Both the position numbers and the translations under genes were made by a program. From Polynucleobacter sp. GWA2_45_21 (GTDB taxonomy: Bacteria > Pseudomonadota > Gammaproteobacteria > Burkholderiales > Burkholderiaceae): DNA of 64,000 nucleotides. Below the pieces are notes generated by a model. The model was not told the DNA's origin, searched no databases, and saw nothing but the letters and a program-made list of their open reading frames with translations. Numbering within the stretch: the first letter of the stretch is position 1; each line of letters starts with the position of its first letter. Below are positions 36,648-45,589 of the stretch, one piece after another. The stretch is taken from contig NZ_MHZG01000003.1 in assembly GCF_001830325.1 (NCBI RefSeq), positions 1 to 64,000 of the forward strand, in the 5' to 3' direction.

Positions 36648-37886
36648 ATGAGAAATGTTTACTACTCTTACTTTCAAATTGCCTTAATGAAATATCGATC
36701 CTATGGATTTTATCTGTTCATTCTAAAGGGATTGAAAATAATTTTTATAAATATTTTTTGGGCTTTGCTCTCCCCTATAGCTATCTCTGGACATTTAATT
36801 GGTTTTAGGCGTGTAACAGTCTTCACCGACAGAATTGGACATCTTGCAGCAGAATTTGATTGCTTTAAGAAAATGAAGTTGCTGGGGTTATTGCCTAAGA
36901 GGAGGTGGTTCTTTTTGGCCCCCAAAAAAAGAGTGGCTAATTGCCATCTTCTGTCCTATTGGCAAGAGCATTTCCAAATATTTGTGAATCCTGCTTTATG
37001 TGGCTTCTTGAGGATTCTTAGTCTTAGATACTTTATGGTCTACTGCATAGATGACTTTATTTTGACTAATAGTGGAGCCGCTAGATACTATCAAATTAAT
37101 TCTGCGTGGGGCGTTCAGAAGCCCGTATTGTCTTTAAGGGAATCTGATAGAAATTATTTAGAAGAATTATTGAGGGAACTTGGCATTCCTGAGGGTGGTT
37201 GGTATGTATGCTTTCATAATCGCGAGGCAGGATATTCTCCTATAGATGAAATTATTCATTCGCATCGCAATACGGCTATTGAGGATATGGTTCCAGCAAT
37301 GCAGTATGTGATTGAGAGTGGCGGATGGTGTGTCCGAATGGGTGACCCATCTATGTCTCAAGGCCCTGAAATCAAGGGGGTGGTTGATTATGCCCACTCT
37401 TATCTGCGATCACCCAGAGGCGACGTAGTTTTGGCTGCTGGAGCTAAGTATTTCGTGGGCAACTCTTCTGGTATTTGGATTCTTTCTAGTATTTTCGGGG
37501 TACCATGCGCCTTGGCGAATATGATCCCAGTATCTACACTCGGGTATTCACCATTTGATCTTAGTATCCCTAAGTTGCTAAGAGAAATTTCATCTGGAAA
37601 TTATTTGAAGTACCCATATATATTTTCACAACAGATGGCTGACTATCGAGATCCCATTCAGTACGAGGACGCAGGCGTAATGCCTGTTGCGAATACACCG
37701 GATGAAATTTTAGACTTAGTCAAGGAGATGCATGAACGAATTTTTGATTTTGTAGAATCGACAGAATTAGAAGAGAGATTAAAAAGACTTTATTCCACCC
37801 TATTTAAAAAAAATAATTATGGGTATGGTGCCGGGGGCTCTATTGGCAAGGCGTTTGTTCAAAAACATAACCATTTATTTCTTTGA
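36648..37886 (+). CDS. TIGR04372-type glycosyltransferase
   Basis: One hydrophobic helix lies near residues 22-46. The body shows FTDRIGHLAAEFDCFKKM near 59, VCFHNREAGYSP near 187, SGGWCVRMGDPSMSQGPEIK near 225, and YFVGNSSGIWILSSIFGVP near 268 (a GT-B nucleotide-binding-like segment). These match the TIGR04372 family of bacterial glycosyltransferases as I recall it. It is flanked by minus-strand genes on both sides, so it is monocistronic or relies on its own promoter. The ribosome site is weak. Confidence 0.75.
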   Translation: MRNVYYSYFQIALMKYRSYGFYLFILKGLKIIFINIFWALLSPIAISGHLIGFRRVTVFTDRIGHLAAEFDCFKKMKLLGLLPKRRWFFLAPKKRVANCHLLSYWQEHFQIFVNPALCGFLRILSLRYFMVYCIDDFILTNSGAARYYQINSAWGVQKPVLSLRESDRNYLEELLRELGIPEGGWYVCFHNREAGYSPIDEIIHSHRNTAIEDMVPAMQYVIESGGWCVRMGDPSMSQGPEIKGVVDYAHSYLRSPRGDVVLAAGAKYFVGNSSGIWILSSIFGVPCALANMIPVSTLGYSPFDLSIPKLLREISSGNYLKYPYIFSQQMADYRDPIQYEDAGVMPVANTPDEILDLVKEMHERIFDFVESTELEERLKRLYSTLFKKNNYGYGAGGSIGKAFVQKHNHLFL

Positions 37887-37893
37887 CGTATTC

Positions 37894-38958
37894 CTAAAAA
37901 TAGATTAAAGGGCGGGTCGCTGCTCCGCTTTCTAAGTCATCCAATGCTTGATTAATCTCATTTAATGAATATCTTCTAGAGATTAATTTTTCTATAGGGA
38001 TGTTATTTTCTTTAAATAACTTAGAAAATAATGGAATATCTCTATCGGGCTCAACGCTGCCACCCCAGCTTCCGCGAAGTTGTTTGCCGCAAATAAGCTC
38101 GTATGGATCAAGGGTAATCATGTCGCCATGCCTTGGATGGGATGCGAAAGTGCAAATTCCTCCATTCCGCTTTATTGAATTGAATGCGAGTTCAATCCCT
38201 TTTGTAGTTCCTGAGGCGTCTATTCCATAGTCAACACCATTGGGTGCAATTCCTTTAATTGCCTCATTTGGATCAACCAAGGAGGCATTTACGGTATGGG
38301 TTGCGCCAAGTGCTTTTGCTAAATTCAGTTTCTCTTGAGAAATATCTACGGCGATGATTAAGTTAGGTGAGTAAATGCACGAAGTCATTAAAGCGCTTAA
38401 TCCTATGCCCCCGATACCTACAAAAACAAAATCTTTTTTATTTTCGGGCTTTAACTCATTGATTATGATCCCGGCCCCTGTTGGGATCGCGCAGCCATAA
38501 AGAGCTGCTATGTCAAGTGGCAGGCCTTCGGGTGATGGTACTAGTCTATTTTCAGAAACAACTGCGTATTGATTAAATGTGGTTACTGCGCCTGCATTAA
38601 TTACGCAGGATGGCCCATGTGTATATTGCGCTCCTCCAGCATCGATTCCATTACATTTAATCCAAGTTAGGATAACATCCTGCCCACATTTTACTTTTGT
38701 TACGTCATCTCCAATGGCAATTACCTGTCCTGACCCTTCGTGACCTAAAAGATGTGGCAACCATGCATCCTCGCCTCGTCGCCCCCGAGTCTCCATAATT
38801 TGGCTATGACACACGCCGCTATAAAATAGCTTAACTAGAACTTGGCCGGATTTAAGATCTGGTAATCTAAGATTGCTCAGAATTTGAAGAGGTCTATTTG
38901 TTTCAAAAAGTACTGCTGCAGCTGTGTATGTATTTTGATTGGCTAGATTATTGGGCAT
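37894..38958 (-). CDS. Zinc-type alcohol dehydrogenase (MDR superfamily)
   Basis: Medium-chain dehydrogenase with catalytic zinc ligands in GVCHSQ and LLGHEGSGQV, and NAD-binding VFVGIGGIGLSALM near residue 180. The four-cysteine structural zinc loop is reduced: WIKCNGIDAGGAQYTHGPSC keeps only two Cys. Similar proteins in sugar clusters oxidise or reduce a sugar alcohol. The gene converges with the TIGR04372 gene (7-base gap) and diverges from the RfbF gene, placing a shared promoter region near 38.96-39.02 kb. The substrate is unknown. Confidence 0.82.
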   Translation of the reverse strand: MPNNLANQNTYTAAAVLFETNRPLQILSNLRLPDLKSGQVLVKLFYSGVCHSQIMETRGRRGEDAWLPHLLGHEGSGQVIAIGDDVTKVKCGQDVILTWIKCNGIDAGGAQYTHGPSCVINAGAVTTFNQYAVVSENRLVPSPEGLPLDIAALYGCAIPTGAGIIINELKPENKKDFVFVGIGGIGLSALMTSCIYSPNLIIAVDISQEKLNLAKALGATHTVNASLVDPNEAIKGIAPNGVDYGIDASGTTKGIELAFNSIKRNGGICTFASHPRHGDMITLDPYELICGKQLRGSWGGSVEPDRDIPLFSKLFKENNIPIEKLISRRYSLNEINQALDDLESGAATRPLIYF

Positions 38959-39017
38959 TATTGGGTTATCCTTTTTGATGGATTATTTTAAGCCTTAATT
39001 TATTGGTGTTTAATGTT

Positions 39018-39794
39018 ATGAAAGCTGTGATTTTAGCCGGTGGCTTAGGTACTAGGATAAGTGAGGAATCTCATTTAAGGCCAAAACCTATGATTGAGAT
39101 TGGTGGAAAACCTATTCTTTGGCACATAATGAAAATGTATTCTCATTATGGAATTAATGATTTTATTATTTGCCTCGGCTATAAGGGTTACGTAATCAAA
39201 GAATATTTTTCTAATTATTTTATTCATATGTCCGATGTCACATTTGATATCAGTCGCAACCAGATGGAGGTTCACCGGCGACATGCTGAACCTTGGAGAG
39301 TGACCCTGGTTGATACGGGTGAGAAAACATTAACTGGAGGGCGTTTAAAACGAGTCTCTGAATATATTAAGGATGAAAAAGAATTTTGTTTTACTTACGG
39401 TGATGGGGTTAGTGACATAAATATTGCAGCTTTACTTGACTTTCATCGTCAGCATGGAAGGTTGGCCACAGTAACAGCTGTATCGCCTCCAGGAAGGTAC
39501 GGGGCTTTACAGCTCGAAGGCAATCAAGTCACAGGATTTGCTGAAAAACCTCGTGGTGATGGAGGTTTGATTAATGGCGGATTTTTTGTGCTCTCTCCAC
39601 GGTGTATTGATTATATCGATGGTGATTTAACAACGTGGGAGGTGGATCCACTATTAAATCTTTCAAAAAATGATCAATTAATGGCATTTCATCACGATGG
39701 TTTTTGGCAGCCAATGGATACTTTGCGGGATAAAAATCACCTAGAAGAATTGTGGTTGAGGGATGCTGCGCCGTGGAAAACTTGGGCTGTATAA
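39018..39794 (+). CDS. rfbF: Glucose-1-phosphate cytidylyltransferase
   Basis: Makes CDP-glucose from CTP and glucose-1-P, the entry to CDP-deoxysugars. MKAVILAGGLGTRISEES then RPKPMIEIGGKPILWHIMKM is the RfbF/DdhA signature; FCFTYGDGVSDINI and EVDPLLNLSKNDQLMAFHHD also match. Length 258 is as expected. The ATG is favoured over an in-frame TTG 15 bases upstream because family members begin at MKAVILAGG. It starts the + strand set that ends at the integrase. Confidence 0.94.
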   Translation: MKAVILAGGLGTRISEESHLRPKPMIEIGGKPILWHIMKMYSHYGINDFIICLGYKGYVIKEYFSNYFIHMSDVTFDISRNQMEVHRRHAEPWRVTLVDTGEKTLTGGRLKRVSEYIKDEKEFCFTYGDGVSDINIAALLDFHRQHGRLATVTAVSPPGRYGALQLEGNQVTGFAEKPRGDGGLINGGFFVLSPRCIDYIDGDLTTWEVDPLLNLSKNDQLMAFHHDGFWQPMDTLRDKNHLEELWLRDAAPWKTWAV

Positions 39795-39826
39795 GACTCG
39801 TTTTATAACTAACAGAGAAAGTCAGA

Positions 39827-40894
39827 ATGCGCATTTTGATTACAGGAAACATGGGCTACATCGGTCCAGTATTGGCAAAATATTTAAAGAAAAATTATCC
39901 GAGAATTACTTTGGTGGGGTATGACACGGGTTTTTTTGGGCACTGCTTAACTGGTACAGAGTATTTGCCGGAATTGTTCTATGAGTGTCAGTTTATGGGG
40001 GATATTCGAGATATTGGCATAAGTCACCTAAATGGCGTGGATGCAGTGGTTCACTTGGCGGCCGTCTCGAATGATCCGATGGGAAATGAATTTGAAGCAA
40101 TTACAAATCAAATAAATCACAAGTCAAGTTTGCGTTTAGTAAAGCTAGCAATTGAGGCCGGCGTTAAGAATTTTGTATTTGCATCCAGCTGCTCAATGTA
40201 TGGCCAATCTGCAGGTGGTCCTCGATCTGAATCTGATCCCACAAATCCACTAACTGCTTACGCAAAATCAAAAATTGGGACAGAATCTGATATCAAACAA
40301 CTCAATTTAAAGCAGATGGTTGTAACTTGTTTGCGTTTTGCCACGGCTTGTGGAATGTCGGATCGTCTCAGATTGGATTTGGTGCTCAATGACTTTGTTG
40401 CATGCGCTGTAACCTCCCAAAAAATCACTGTTTTGAGTGATGGATCACCTTGGAGGCCGCTGATTGACGTTGAGGATATGTCTCGCGCAATAGACTGGGC
40501 AATTCATCGTTCTGAGCATCAAGGGGGTCGATATTTAGCTGTTAATGCTGGACGAAATGAAAATAATTACCAGGTAAAAGATTTGGCAATGACGGTTTCA
40601 AAGCTTATTCCGGGGGTTGAGGTAAGCATCAATGCTGATGCCCCTCCTGATTTACGCTCATATATGGTTGATTTTTCTCTATTTCAATCGCTTGCTGCCG
40701 AATATTTGCCAGTAGTAAGTCTTGAGGATTCTATTGAGCGACTTAGATCTGGTTTTGATCGGATGTTATTTTCTAATAAAAATTTTCGTGACTCCCCGTA
40801 TATGCGACTTAACACTTTACGAAAGCATATGCAGCATGGGATGCTAGATCAAAATTTACGTTGGACCAATAATCTGAGTAAGGATTTTCTTTGA
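39827..40894 (+). CDS. NAD-dependent sugar epimerase family protein
   Basis: Extended SDR: ITGNMGYIGPVLAKYLKK at the N-terminus, VVHLAAVSNDPMG near 80, FASSCSMYG near 117, YAKSK (Tyr-x3-Lys) near 145, RFATACGMSDRLRLDLV, and RPLIDVEDM. The SSCSMYG active-site segment lacks the Thr-Asp-Glu of 4,6-dehydratases, so it probably is not the missing CDP-glucose 4,6-dehydratase. It shares patches with the 17.97 kb epimerase, suggesting paralogues. The next gene overlaps its end by four bases. Confidence 0.78.
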   Translation: MRILITGNMGYIGPVLAKYLKKNYPRITLVGYDTGFFGHCLTGTEYLPELFYECQFMGDIRDIGISHLNGVDAVVHLAAVSNDPMGNEFEAITNQINHKSSLRLVKLAIEAGVKNFVFASSCSMYGQSAGGPRSESDPTNPLTAYAKSKIGTESDIKQLNLKQMVVTCLRFATACGMSDRLRLDLVLNDFVACAVTSQKITVLSDGSPWRPLIDVEDMSRAIDWAIHRSEHQGGRYLAVNAGRNENNYQVKDLAMTVSKLIPGVEVSINADAPPDLRSYMVDFSLFQSLAAEYLPVVSLEDSIERLRSGFDRMLFSNKNFRDSPYMRLNTLRKHMQHGMLDQNLRWTNNLSKDFL

Positions 40895-41448
40895 TTCGTT
40901 TTTCAATACATGATTTACCTCTACCCGGGCCCAAAATAATTGAAAGAAAGCCTATTGGCGATGAACGAGGATTTTTATGCCGAATTTTCTGTGAAGTTGA
41001 GCTAGCAGAACTTGGTTGGCGAAAACCTGTTTCTCAAATTAATCAAACGTTCACAGAAAAATCTGGCACAGTAAGGGGGCTGCACTTTCAGTATCCCCCT
41101 CATTCAGAAATGAAGCTTGTTAATTGCTTGCGGGGTAGTATTTGGGATGTGGTTGTTGATATTCGATCCTATTCCCCTAATTTTCTAAAATGGTGTGCTG
41201 TAGAACTCTCTGCAAAAAATAATAGAGCACTCTTTATACCCGAAGGATTTGCTCACGGATTTCAGACTTTGTCTGATAAATGTGAGTTATTATACTTGCA
41301 TTCATCCCCTCACGTTCCGGATGCAGAGGGCGCACTCAATCCAGTTGATCCATCTTTGGGTATAAATTGGCCGCTACACATAAGTGCCATTTCGATTCGA
41401 GATTCTGCCCATACTATGTTGAGGGATTATGAATTTAAAGGAATTTAA
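40891..41448 (+). CDS. RmlC-like dTDP-4-dehydrorhamnose 3,5-epimerase family protein
   Basis: Cupin of the RmlC family: ERKPIGDERGFLCRIF near residue 19, VSQINQTFTEKSGTVRGLHF near 44 (catalytic His in RGLHF), GSIWDVVVDIR (Asp) and FIPEGFAHGFQTLSDKCELL near 112. The usual tyrosine pair after this point (YxxxxYYxP) is altered to YLHSSPHVP, so it may epimerise only C-3 or C-5 or act on another keto-sugar. The start is TTG overlapping the epimerase stop; its own stop overlaps the next ATG. Confidence 0.82.
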   Translation: MIRFSIHDLPLPGPKIIERKPIGDERGFLCRIFCEVELAELGWRKPVSQINQTFTEKSGTVRGLHFQYPPHSEMKLVNCLRGSIWDVVVDIRSYSPNFLKWCAVELSAKNNRALFIPEGFAHGFQTLSDKCELLYLHSSPHVPDAEGALNPVDPSLGINWPLHISAISIRDSAHTMLRDYEFKGI

Positions 41449-42674
41449 TGATGAAATGCCGACATTGCAAAAATAACTTACAGCACGTATTTTTAGATTT
41501 AGGATTTGCCCCTCCATCAAATGATTATCTTAGTGAGGATGATTTGCATGCCCCTGAAAAAATATTTCCCCTAAAGCTATATGTTTGCGATAGTTGTTGG
41601 CTTGTGCAGACTGAGGATTATTCACGGGCGAGCGAATTATTTTCGAAAGATTATGCTTACTTTTCGTCAACATCTAAAAGTTGGCTTGATCATTCAGCGA
41701 GATATGTGGAGAAAATTAGTAATGATCTAAAGTTATCTAGGAATAGTTTTGTAATTGAAATCGCATCAAATGATGGTTATTTATTGAAAAATTTCGTGAA
41801 ATCTGGGGTACCTTGTTTGGGAATTGAACCTACGGATAGCACTGCCGATGCTGCTGAAAAAATTGGGGTGCCTGTACTACGAAAGTTCTTTGGCGCTGAT
41901 GTTGCAAGAGAATTGGCCTCATCAAGCAAGAGGGCTGATTTAATTTGTGGCAACAATGTTTATGCGCATGTTCCGGATATTAATGACTTTACTGAAGGTT
42001 TAAAAATTGCCTTAAAGGAGGGTGGAGTTATTAATCTCGAATTTCCGCATTTAATGCGTTTAATCGAAAATAATCAATTTGATACTGTTTATCATGAGCA
42101 CTTTTCTTACCTCTCATTAAGTACTGTAGTGGAAATTTTTTCTTCGGTTAGCTTAAGAATATTTGATGTTGAGGAATTATCAACTCATGGCGGTAGTCTG
42201 CGTATTTATGGATGTCACGCTAATGATGTAAGGCCAACTACAAACGCGGTGATTGATTTGCTTGCCTATGAGGAAAAGTTTGGCTTGAAGTCTTTGGGCG
42301 TGTATCAAGAATTTCAAGCTAAGGCGAATAAAGTGAAAAATGATTTCCTTTCATTTTTGATCGATCAAAAACGATTGGGGAAATCAATAGCAGGTTATGG
42401 CGCAGCAGCAAAAGGAAATACTTTGATGAATTATGCTGGCATTAAGAATGACTTAATTGACTTTGTTTGTGACGCTGCACCATCTAAGCAAAATAAATAT
42501 ATGCCGGGCAGTCATTTGCCAATTCTCCATCCTTCAGCGCTTGCTAATCGTAAGCCAGATTGGGTGGTGATTTTTCCTTGGAATATTGCAAAAGAGGTCG
42601 AAGAGCAAGAAAATATCGCGATTTGGGGTGGTAAGTTTGTTGTGGCGGTGCCCGAGTTAAAGGTTTTGAATTGA
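41448..42674 (+). CDS. Sugar C-methyltransferase (zinc-binding, TylC3/Methyltransf_14 type)
   Basis: Three-domain SAM enzyme: an N-terminal zinc site (CRHC and CDSC), VIEIASNDGYLLKNF near 102 (SAM motif), YHEHFSYLS near 210 (family hallmark with likely catalytic His), and a C-terminal GYGAAAKGNTLMNY and VCDAAPSKQNKYMPGS domain. 408 residues is family length. Relatives methylate C-3 or C-5 of a 4-keto-6-deoxy nucleotide-sugar to make branched sugars such as mycarose. With RfbF and RmlC-like genes here, a CDP- or dTDP-linked C-methyl sugar is the inferred product. Confidence 0.9.
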   Translation: MMKCRHCKNNLQHVFLDLGFAPPSNDYLSEDDLHAPEKIFPLKLYVCDSCWLVQTEDYSRASELFSKDYAYFSSTSKSWLDHSARYVEKISNDLKLSRNSFVIEIASNDGYLLKNFVKSGVPCLGIEPTDSTADAAEKIGVPVLRKFFGADVARELASSSKRADLICGNNVYAHVPDINDFTEGLKIALKEGGVINLEFPHLMRLIENNQFDTVYHEHFSYLSLSTVVEIFSSVSLRIFDVEELSTHGGSLRIYGCHANDVRPTTNAVIDLLAYEEKFGLKSLGVYQEFQAKANKVKNDFLSFLIDQKRLGKSIAGYGAAAKGNTLMNYAGIKNDLIDFVCDAAPSKQNKYMPGSHLPILHPSALANRKPDWVVIFPWNIAKEVEEQENIAIWGGKFVVAVPELKVLN

Positions 42675-43513
42675 AGGTTATAGTTACGGGTGCTACTGGT
42701 TTCATTGGTCAGCACTTGGTAAGAAAATTGCTGCAAAATGGGCATCAAGTTATCGCAGTTGCTCGGAATCTAAATCGTGCCAAGGAATTTGAGTGGTTTG
42801 ATGTAGTCGACTTTATTCAGGCCGATTTGCACCTTAATTATGGTCCTGCGATTGAAGGGCTGGATGGCGGTGATGCATTAATTCATCTTGCATGGCCTGG
42901 GCTACCTAATTACCAAGGTAACTTCCATATTTTTCAGAATCTTAAATCGGATCTAGTTTTTCTTAAGGCCTCCATTGAATCAGGTATATCTCATCTGGTG
43001 GTAGCTGGCACATGCCTCGAGTATGGTTTGCAATCCGGCGCTCTTACGGAAGATATGGGTACGAATCCTATTACTCCATATGGTTTTGCAAAGGATTCAT
43101 TACGAAAATCCTTGCAGTTTTACCAGAAGGAATATGGTTTTACCTTGCAATGGATGCGGCTCTTCTATATGTATGGAGAGGGGCAAAATCCTAAAAGTCT
43201 CTTGTCTCAACTGGATATGGCTATTGATGAAAAAAGACAGTCTTTTGATATGTCGATAGGAACTCAGCTTAGGGATTATTTGCCAATAGAGGCTATTTCT
43301 GAAAGAATATGCACTGCCCTAGAAAATCCTACGATTAATGGTGTTATCAATTGTTCAAGTGGGTCGCCAATTTCTGTGCTTGACTTGGTGCGAAGGAGGT
43401 GCCAAGAGCGCGGTTCTGATATTCATTTAAATTTAGGGCATTTTCCTTTGCCTGAATACGAGCCCTTTGAGTTTTGGGGTATTCCCGCCAAATTAAATTC
43501 ACTATCAATTTAA
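42671..43513 (+). CDS. NAD-dependent sugar reductase/epimerase (extended SDR)
   Basis: Extended SDR with VTGATGFIGQHLVRKLLQNG, LIHLAWPGLPNYQGNF near 75, VVAGTCLEYG near 110 and YGFAKDSLRKSL (Tyr-x3-Lys) near 137. WMRLFYMYGEGQNPKSLL and LRDYLPIE resemble CDP-abequose/tyvelose synthase-type 4-ketoreductases. It most likely reduces the C-4 ketone after C-methylation. TTG start overlapping the methyltransferase stop by four bases. Its end overlaps the integrase end tail to tail by four bases. Confidence 0.82.
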   Translation: MKVIVTGATGFIGQHLVRKLLQNGHQVIAVARNLNRAKEFEWFDVVDFIQADLHLNYGPAIEGLDGGDALIHLAWPGLPNYQGNFHIFQNLKSDLVFLKASIESGISHLVVAGTCLEYGLQSGALTEDMGTNPITPYGFAKDSLRKSLQFYQKEYGFTLQWMRLFYMYGEGQNPKSLLSQLDMAIDEKRQSFDMSIGTQLRDYLPIEAISERICTALENPTINGVINCSSGSPISVLDLVRRRCQERGSDIHLNLGHFPLPEYEPFEFWGIPAKLNSLSI

Positions 43514-44412
43514 TTTGCCTGCTCTAAATATCGCATCACCGTATCTATCTTAGACCAACGCCCGTTATTCATAATCATGGTCATGCTGGCTCCTGATTTT
43601 AAGAGATCCTGTGCCGCTCCAACGCGCATAGAATGTCCGCTGATATGATCAATTATATGTTTAGGAAGTTTCGCGTCTTTTGCTAAACGTTTATAAATGC
43701 GGTTTATCTGACTGCTCTTTAATTCTTGGGTGATGTCAATTGCATTATTAATCCCCCTAAACAGAAAGTCATCTTTTAGCTTCGCTTGGTTTAGCCATAG
43801 AGAAAGAGCCGCAGCAGATCTTTCTGTTAAAAATATCCACCTACCTTGGAGTTCTTGATCAGTTTTGCTTTTACGTAGTCGCAATTTCGTTTGCTTATAA
43901 TTTTCTAGTTCATCTATGTGTATGTCTATGATTCTTAATGAGACAAGCTCGCTACGTCGGCACATACTGTCATAAGCAAGCAACAATAGAGCTTGGTCTC
44001 GAACTCCTCTTAAATTATTACTTGTTGCACTAAGTAATTTGTCTAGTATTGGAGCTGTAATTCCGAAGGCTTGTTTGGATGATCTTCCAAGTGTGCGGTG
44101 CATACGTCTCAATTCAATTTTGACGTCGGGATGTTTAGTTGGGTCACTAAGGTGATTAAGTTTGTGAATGCTAGAAATACTAGCCACTGCAATTCGGATG
44201 CCAGATGATTTCAGGCCACTCTTTGTTAGATGGGCTATATATAGGGCGACATCTAGAGGGTTTGCCGGGAGTGCGTCGATACTGTGCTTTTCGCAAAATT
44301 GAATAAATCTCTCAAAGTTAGCTCTGTAGGCTCTAATTGTGGATGGCGCATAGGCACCCTCGATTTTGATAATGGTTCTGTTTAGCAATTCTTTTGCGGT
44401 ATGCTTACACAT
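43510..44412 (-). CDS. Tyrosine-recombinase/integrase
   Basis: Site-specific recombinase. The N-terminal SAM-like DNA-binding domain has APSTIRAYRANFERFIQFCE near residue 21. The catalytic domain has MCRRSELVSL near 150 (Arg I), HSMRVGAAQDL near 263 (H-x2-R), GRWSKIDTVMRYLE near 284 with Trp in the second His position, and the nucleophilic Tyr in RYLE. 300 residues is a Xer/phage integrase-like size. A ribosome site AAGGATATTAAGG precedes the ATG. It probably belongs to a small mobile module with the divergent XRE gene; no flanking att repeats were spotted. Confidence 0.88.
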   Translation of the reverse strand: MCKHTAKELLNRTIIKIEGAYAPSTIRAYRANFERFIQFCEKHSIDALPANPLDVALYIAHLTKSGLKSSGIRIAVASISSIHKLNHLSDPTKHPDVKIELRRMHRTLGRSSKQAFGITAPILDKLLSATSNNLRGVRDQALLLLAYDSMCRRSELVSLRIIDIHIDELENYKQTKLRLRKSKTDQELQGRWIFLTERSAAALSLWLNQAKLKDDFLFRGINNAIDITQELKSSQINRIYKRLAKDAKLPKHIIDHISGHSMRVGAAQDLLKSGASMTMIMNNGRWSKIDTVMRYLEQAN

Positions 44413-44440
44413 GGCCTTAATATCCTTTAAAAAAACTAAT

Positions 44441-44458
44441 TAGTACTTTATATAGTAC
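44441..44458. promoter_or_regulatory. Candidate operator between integrase and XRE gene
   Basis: TAGTAC occurs twice (44441-44446 and 44453-44458), giving GTACT-N6-AGTAC dyad symmetry in an AT-rich 60-base divergent intergenic region. It overlaps TATAGT and TATATA -10-like sequences, so the divergently encoded XRE-type regulator may bind here to control itself and the integrase. Confidence 0.4.
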
Positions 44459-44472
44459 AAATAATTTCATAT

Positions 44473-44718
44473 ATGATAACTGGAGCGCAAGTAAGAGCAG
44501 GAAAAGCCCTGTTGGATTGGTCTGGGACCCGTCTAGCGGAGGAGGCTGGAGTTGCTATTTCCACAATCAGAAGGGTGGAGGCCTGCGATGGGCTTTTGGA
44601 GAGTGCTAGCATTAAAGTGCTTCAGGCGTTAAAAGCTGCGCTTGAAGCTGGAGGTGTGGAGTTCATCGGCACCCCTGAAGATCGACCTGGCGTTCGTCTA
44701 GTTTCGTCAAAAAAATAA
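44473..44718 (+). CDS. Small XRE-family helix-turn-helix regulator
   Basis: An 81-residue protein with a single helix-turn-helix: AQVRAGKALLDWSGTRLAEE (residues 5-24), then AGVAISTIRRVEACDG and ALKAALEAGGVEFIG. This is the common short XRE pattern seen in mobile elements and toxin-antitoxin-like loci. It is divergent from the integrase and two bases upstream of the following gene. It likely represses the module through the dyad described at 44.44 kb, which is inference. Confidence 0.85.
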   Translation: MITGAQVRAGKALLDWSGTRLAEEAGVAISTIRRVEACDGLLESASIKVLQALKAALEAGGVEFIGTPEDRPGVRLVSSKK

Positions 44719-44719
44719 A

Positions 44720-45589
44720 ATGCCAGCTTTACCAAAAACTCAGCGCAAGGCTCGCTCAGGTGGGCCTAAAACAGCCGAGGGTAAGCTGACAGCATCTCGT
44801 AACGCTATCAAGACCGGTGCTTATGCAGTGCAAGCTTTATTACCAGGCGAGAGCGAGCAAGAGTTTCACGAGCTAGAACAACTTTTTATTGATGAGTTTG
44901 TTCCGGTTGGAATTTCCGAGAGAGCATCAGTACATTCATTAACGGTGATTATTTGGAAGAAACTCCGCCTTGAAAAGTTAGAGTCACGCTACATTCATGA
45001 TCTATTGAATCGTTTCCCGAAGCATTCTGAGTTCAGTGCTGTGGGTTTTGATGATTATCCAATTGCAGCTCAGGAATGGGTGAATAATCCAGAACTCATT
45101 TCATCATTAAATTTAGAGCAAACTCAGGGCGGATATTGGGCTCTAGCTGTGCTTAAAAAATGTCGTTTCGATTTAGATGAAATGCAATCATTCAAAAAAG
45201 ACTCGCCAGTAATATTTAAGCGCTTGCAAGATTTATTAAGTTCGCTTGGTGTTAAAGATTTAACTATCCCAGGAATGGTTGGTACACGTTACCACCATGG
45301 AGCGGAAACACGGCCCATTGAAGATATGGCCGATAAATTGATGGAACAATTGCAAGGTGAGATTTGGGCGATTCAGAATCAAGAGTGCTTACTCAAAGTG
45401 CGCCAGCAAATTCGGGATAAGAGATTGGTGGAATATTTAAATCTCAATCGCTCGCAAAGGGTGGCGGATGATTTAGATCGCTCGTACTTTAAAACTTTAG
45501 ATGAGCTGCGTCGGCAAATTGAGTGGCGCAAAAAGCAAGAAGTAATTGATATTTCGGTGAAGTTAGCGCCCAAAAATATCAAGCGCTAG
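44720..45589 (+). CDS. Hypothetical protein with GPKTxEGKxxSxxNAxKxG N-terminal motif
   Basis: Residues 14-33 carry GGPKTAEGKLTASRNAIKTG, a motif I know from a large set of poorly characterised bacterial proteins (GPRTxxGKxxSxxNAxxHG). The rest is acidic-to-basic helical, with EQEFHELEQLFIDEF and QGEIWAIQNQECLLK, and a Lys/Arg-rich tail; it lacks membrane segments and obvious catalytic motifs. It starts two bases after the XRE stop, so it is probably co-transcribed and part of the mobile module. I do not recognise a function. Confidence 0.7.
   Translation: MPALPKTQRKARSGGPKTAEGKLTASRNAIKTGAYAVQALLPGESEQEFHELEQLFIDEFVPVGISERASVHSLTVIIWKKLRLEKLESRYIHDLLNRFPKHSEFSAVGFDDYPIAAQEWVNNPELISSLNLEQTQGGYWALAVLKKCRFDLDEMQSFKKDSPVIFKRLQDLLSSLGVKDLTIPGMVGTRYHHGAETRPIEDMADKLMEQLQGEIWAIQNQECLLKVRQQIRDKRLVEYLNLNRSQRVADDLDRSYFKTLDELRRQIEWRKKQEVIDISVKLAPKNIKR

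Noticed and set aside
43510..44412. Integron integrase
   Set aside because: No attC-like elements or cassette array are visible, and the integrase lacks the extra helix region I would expect to see in IntI.
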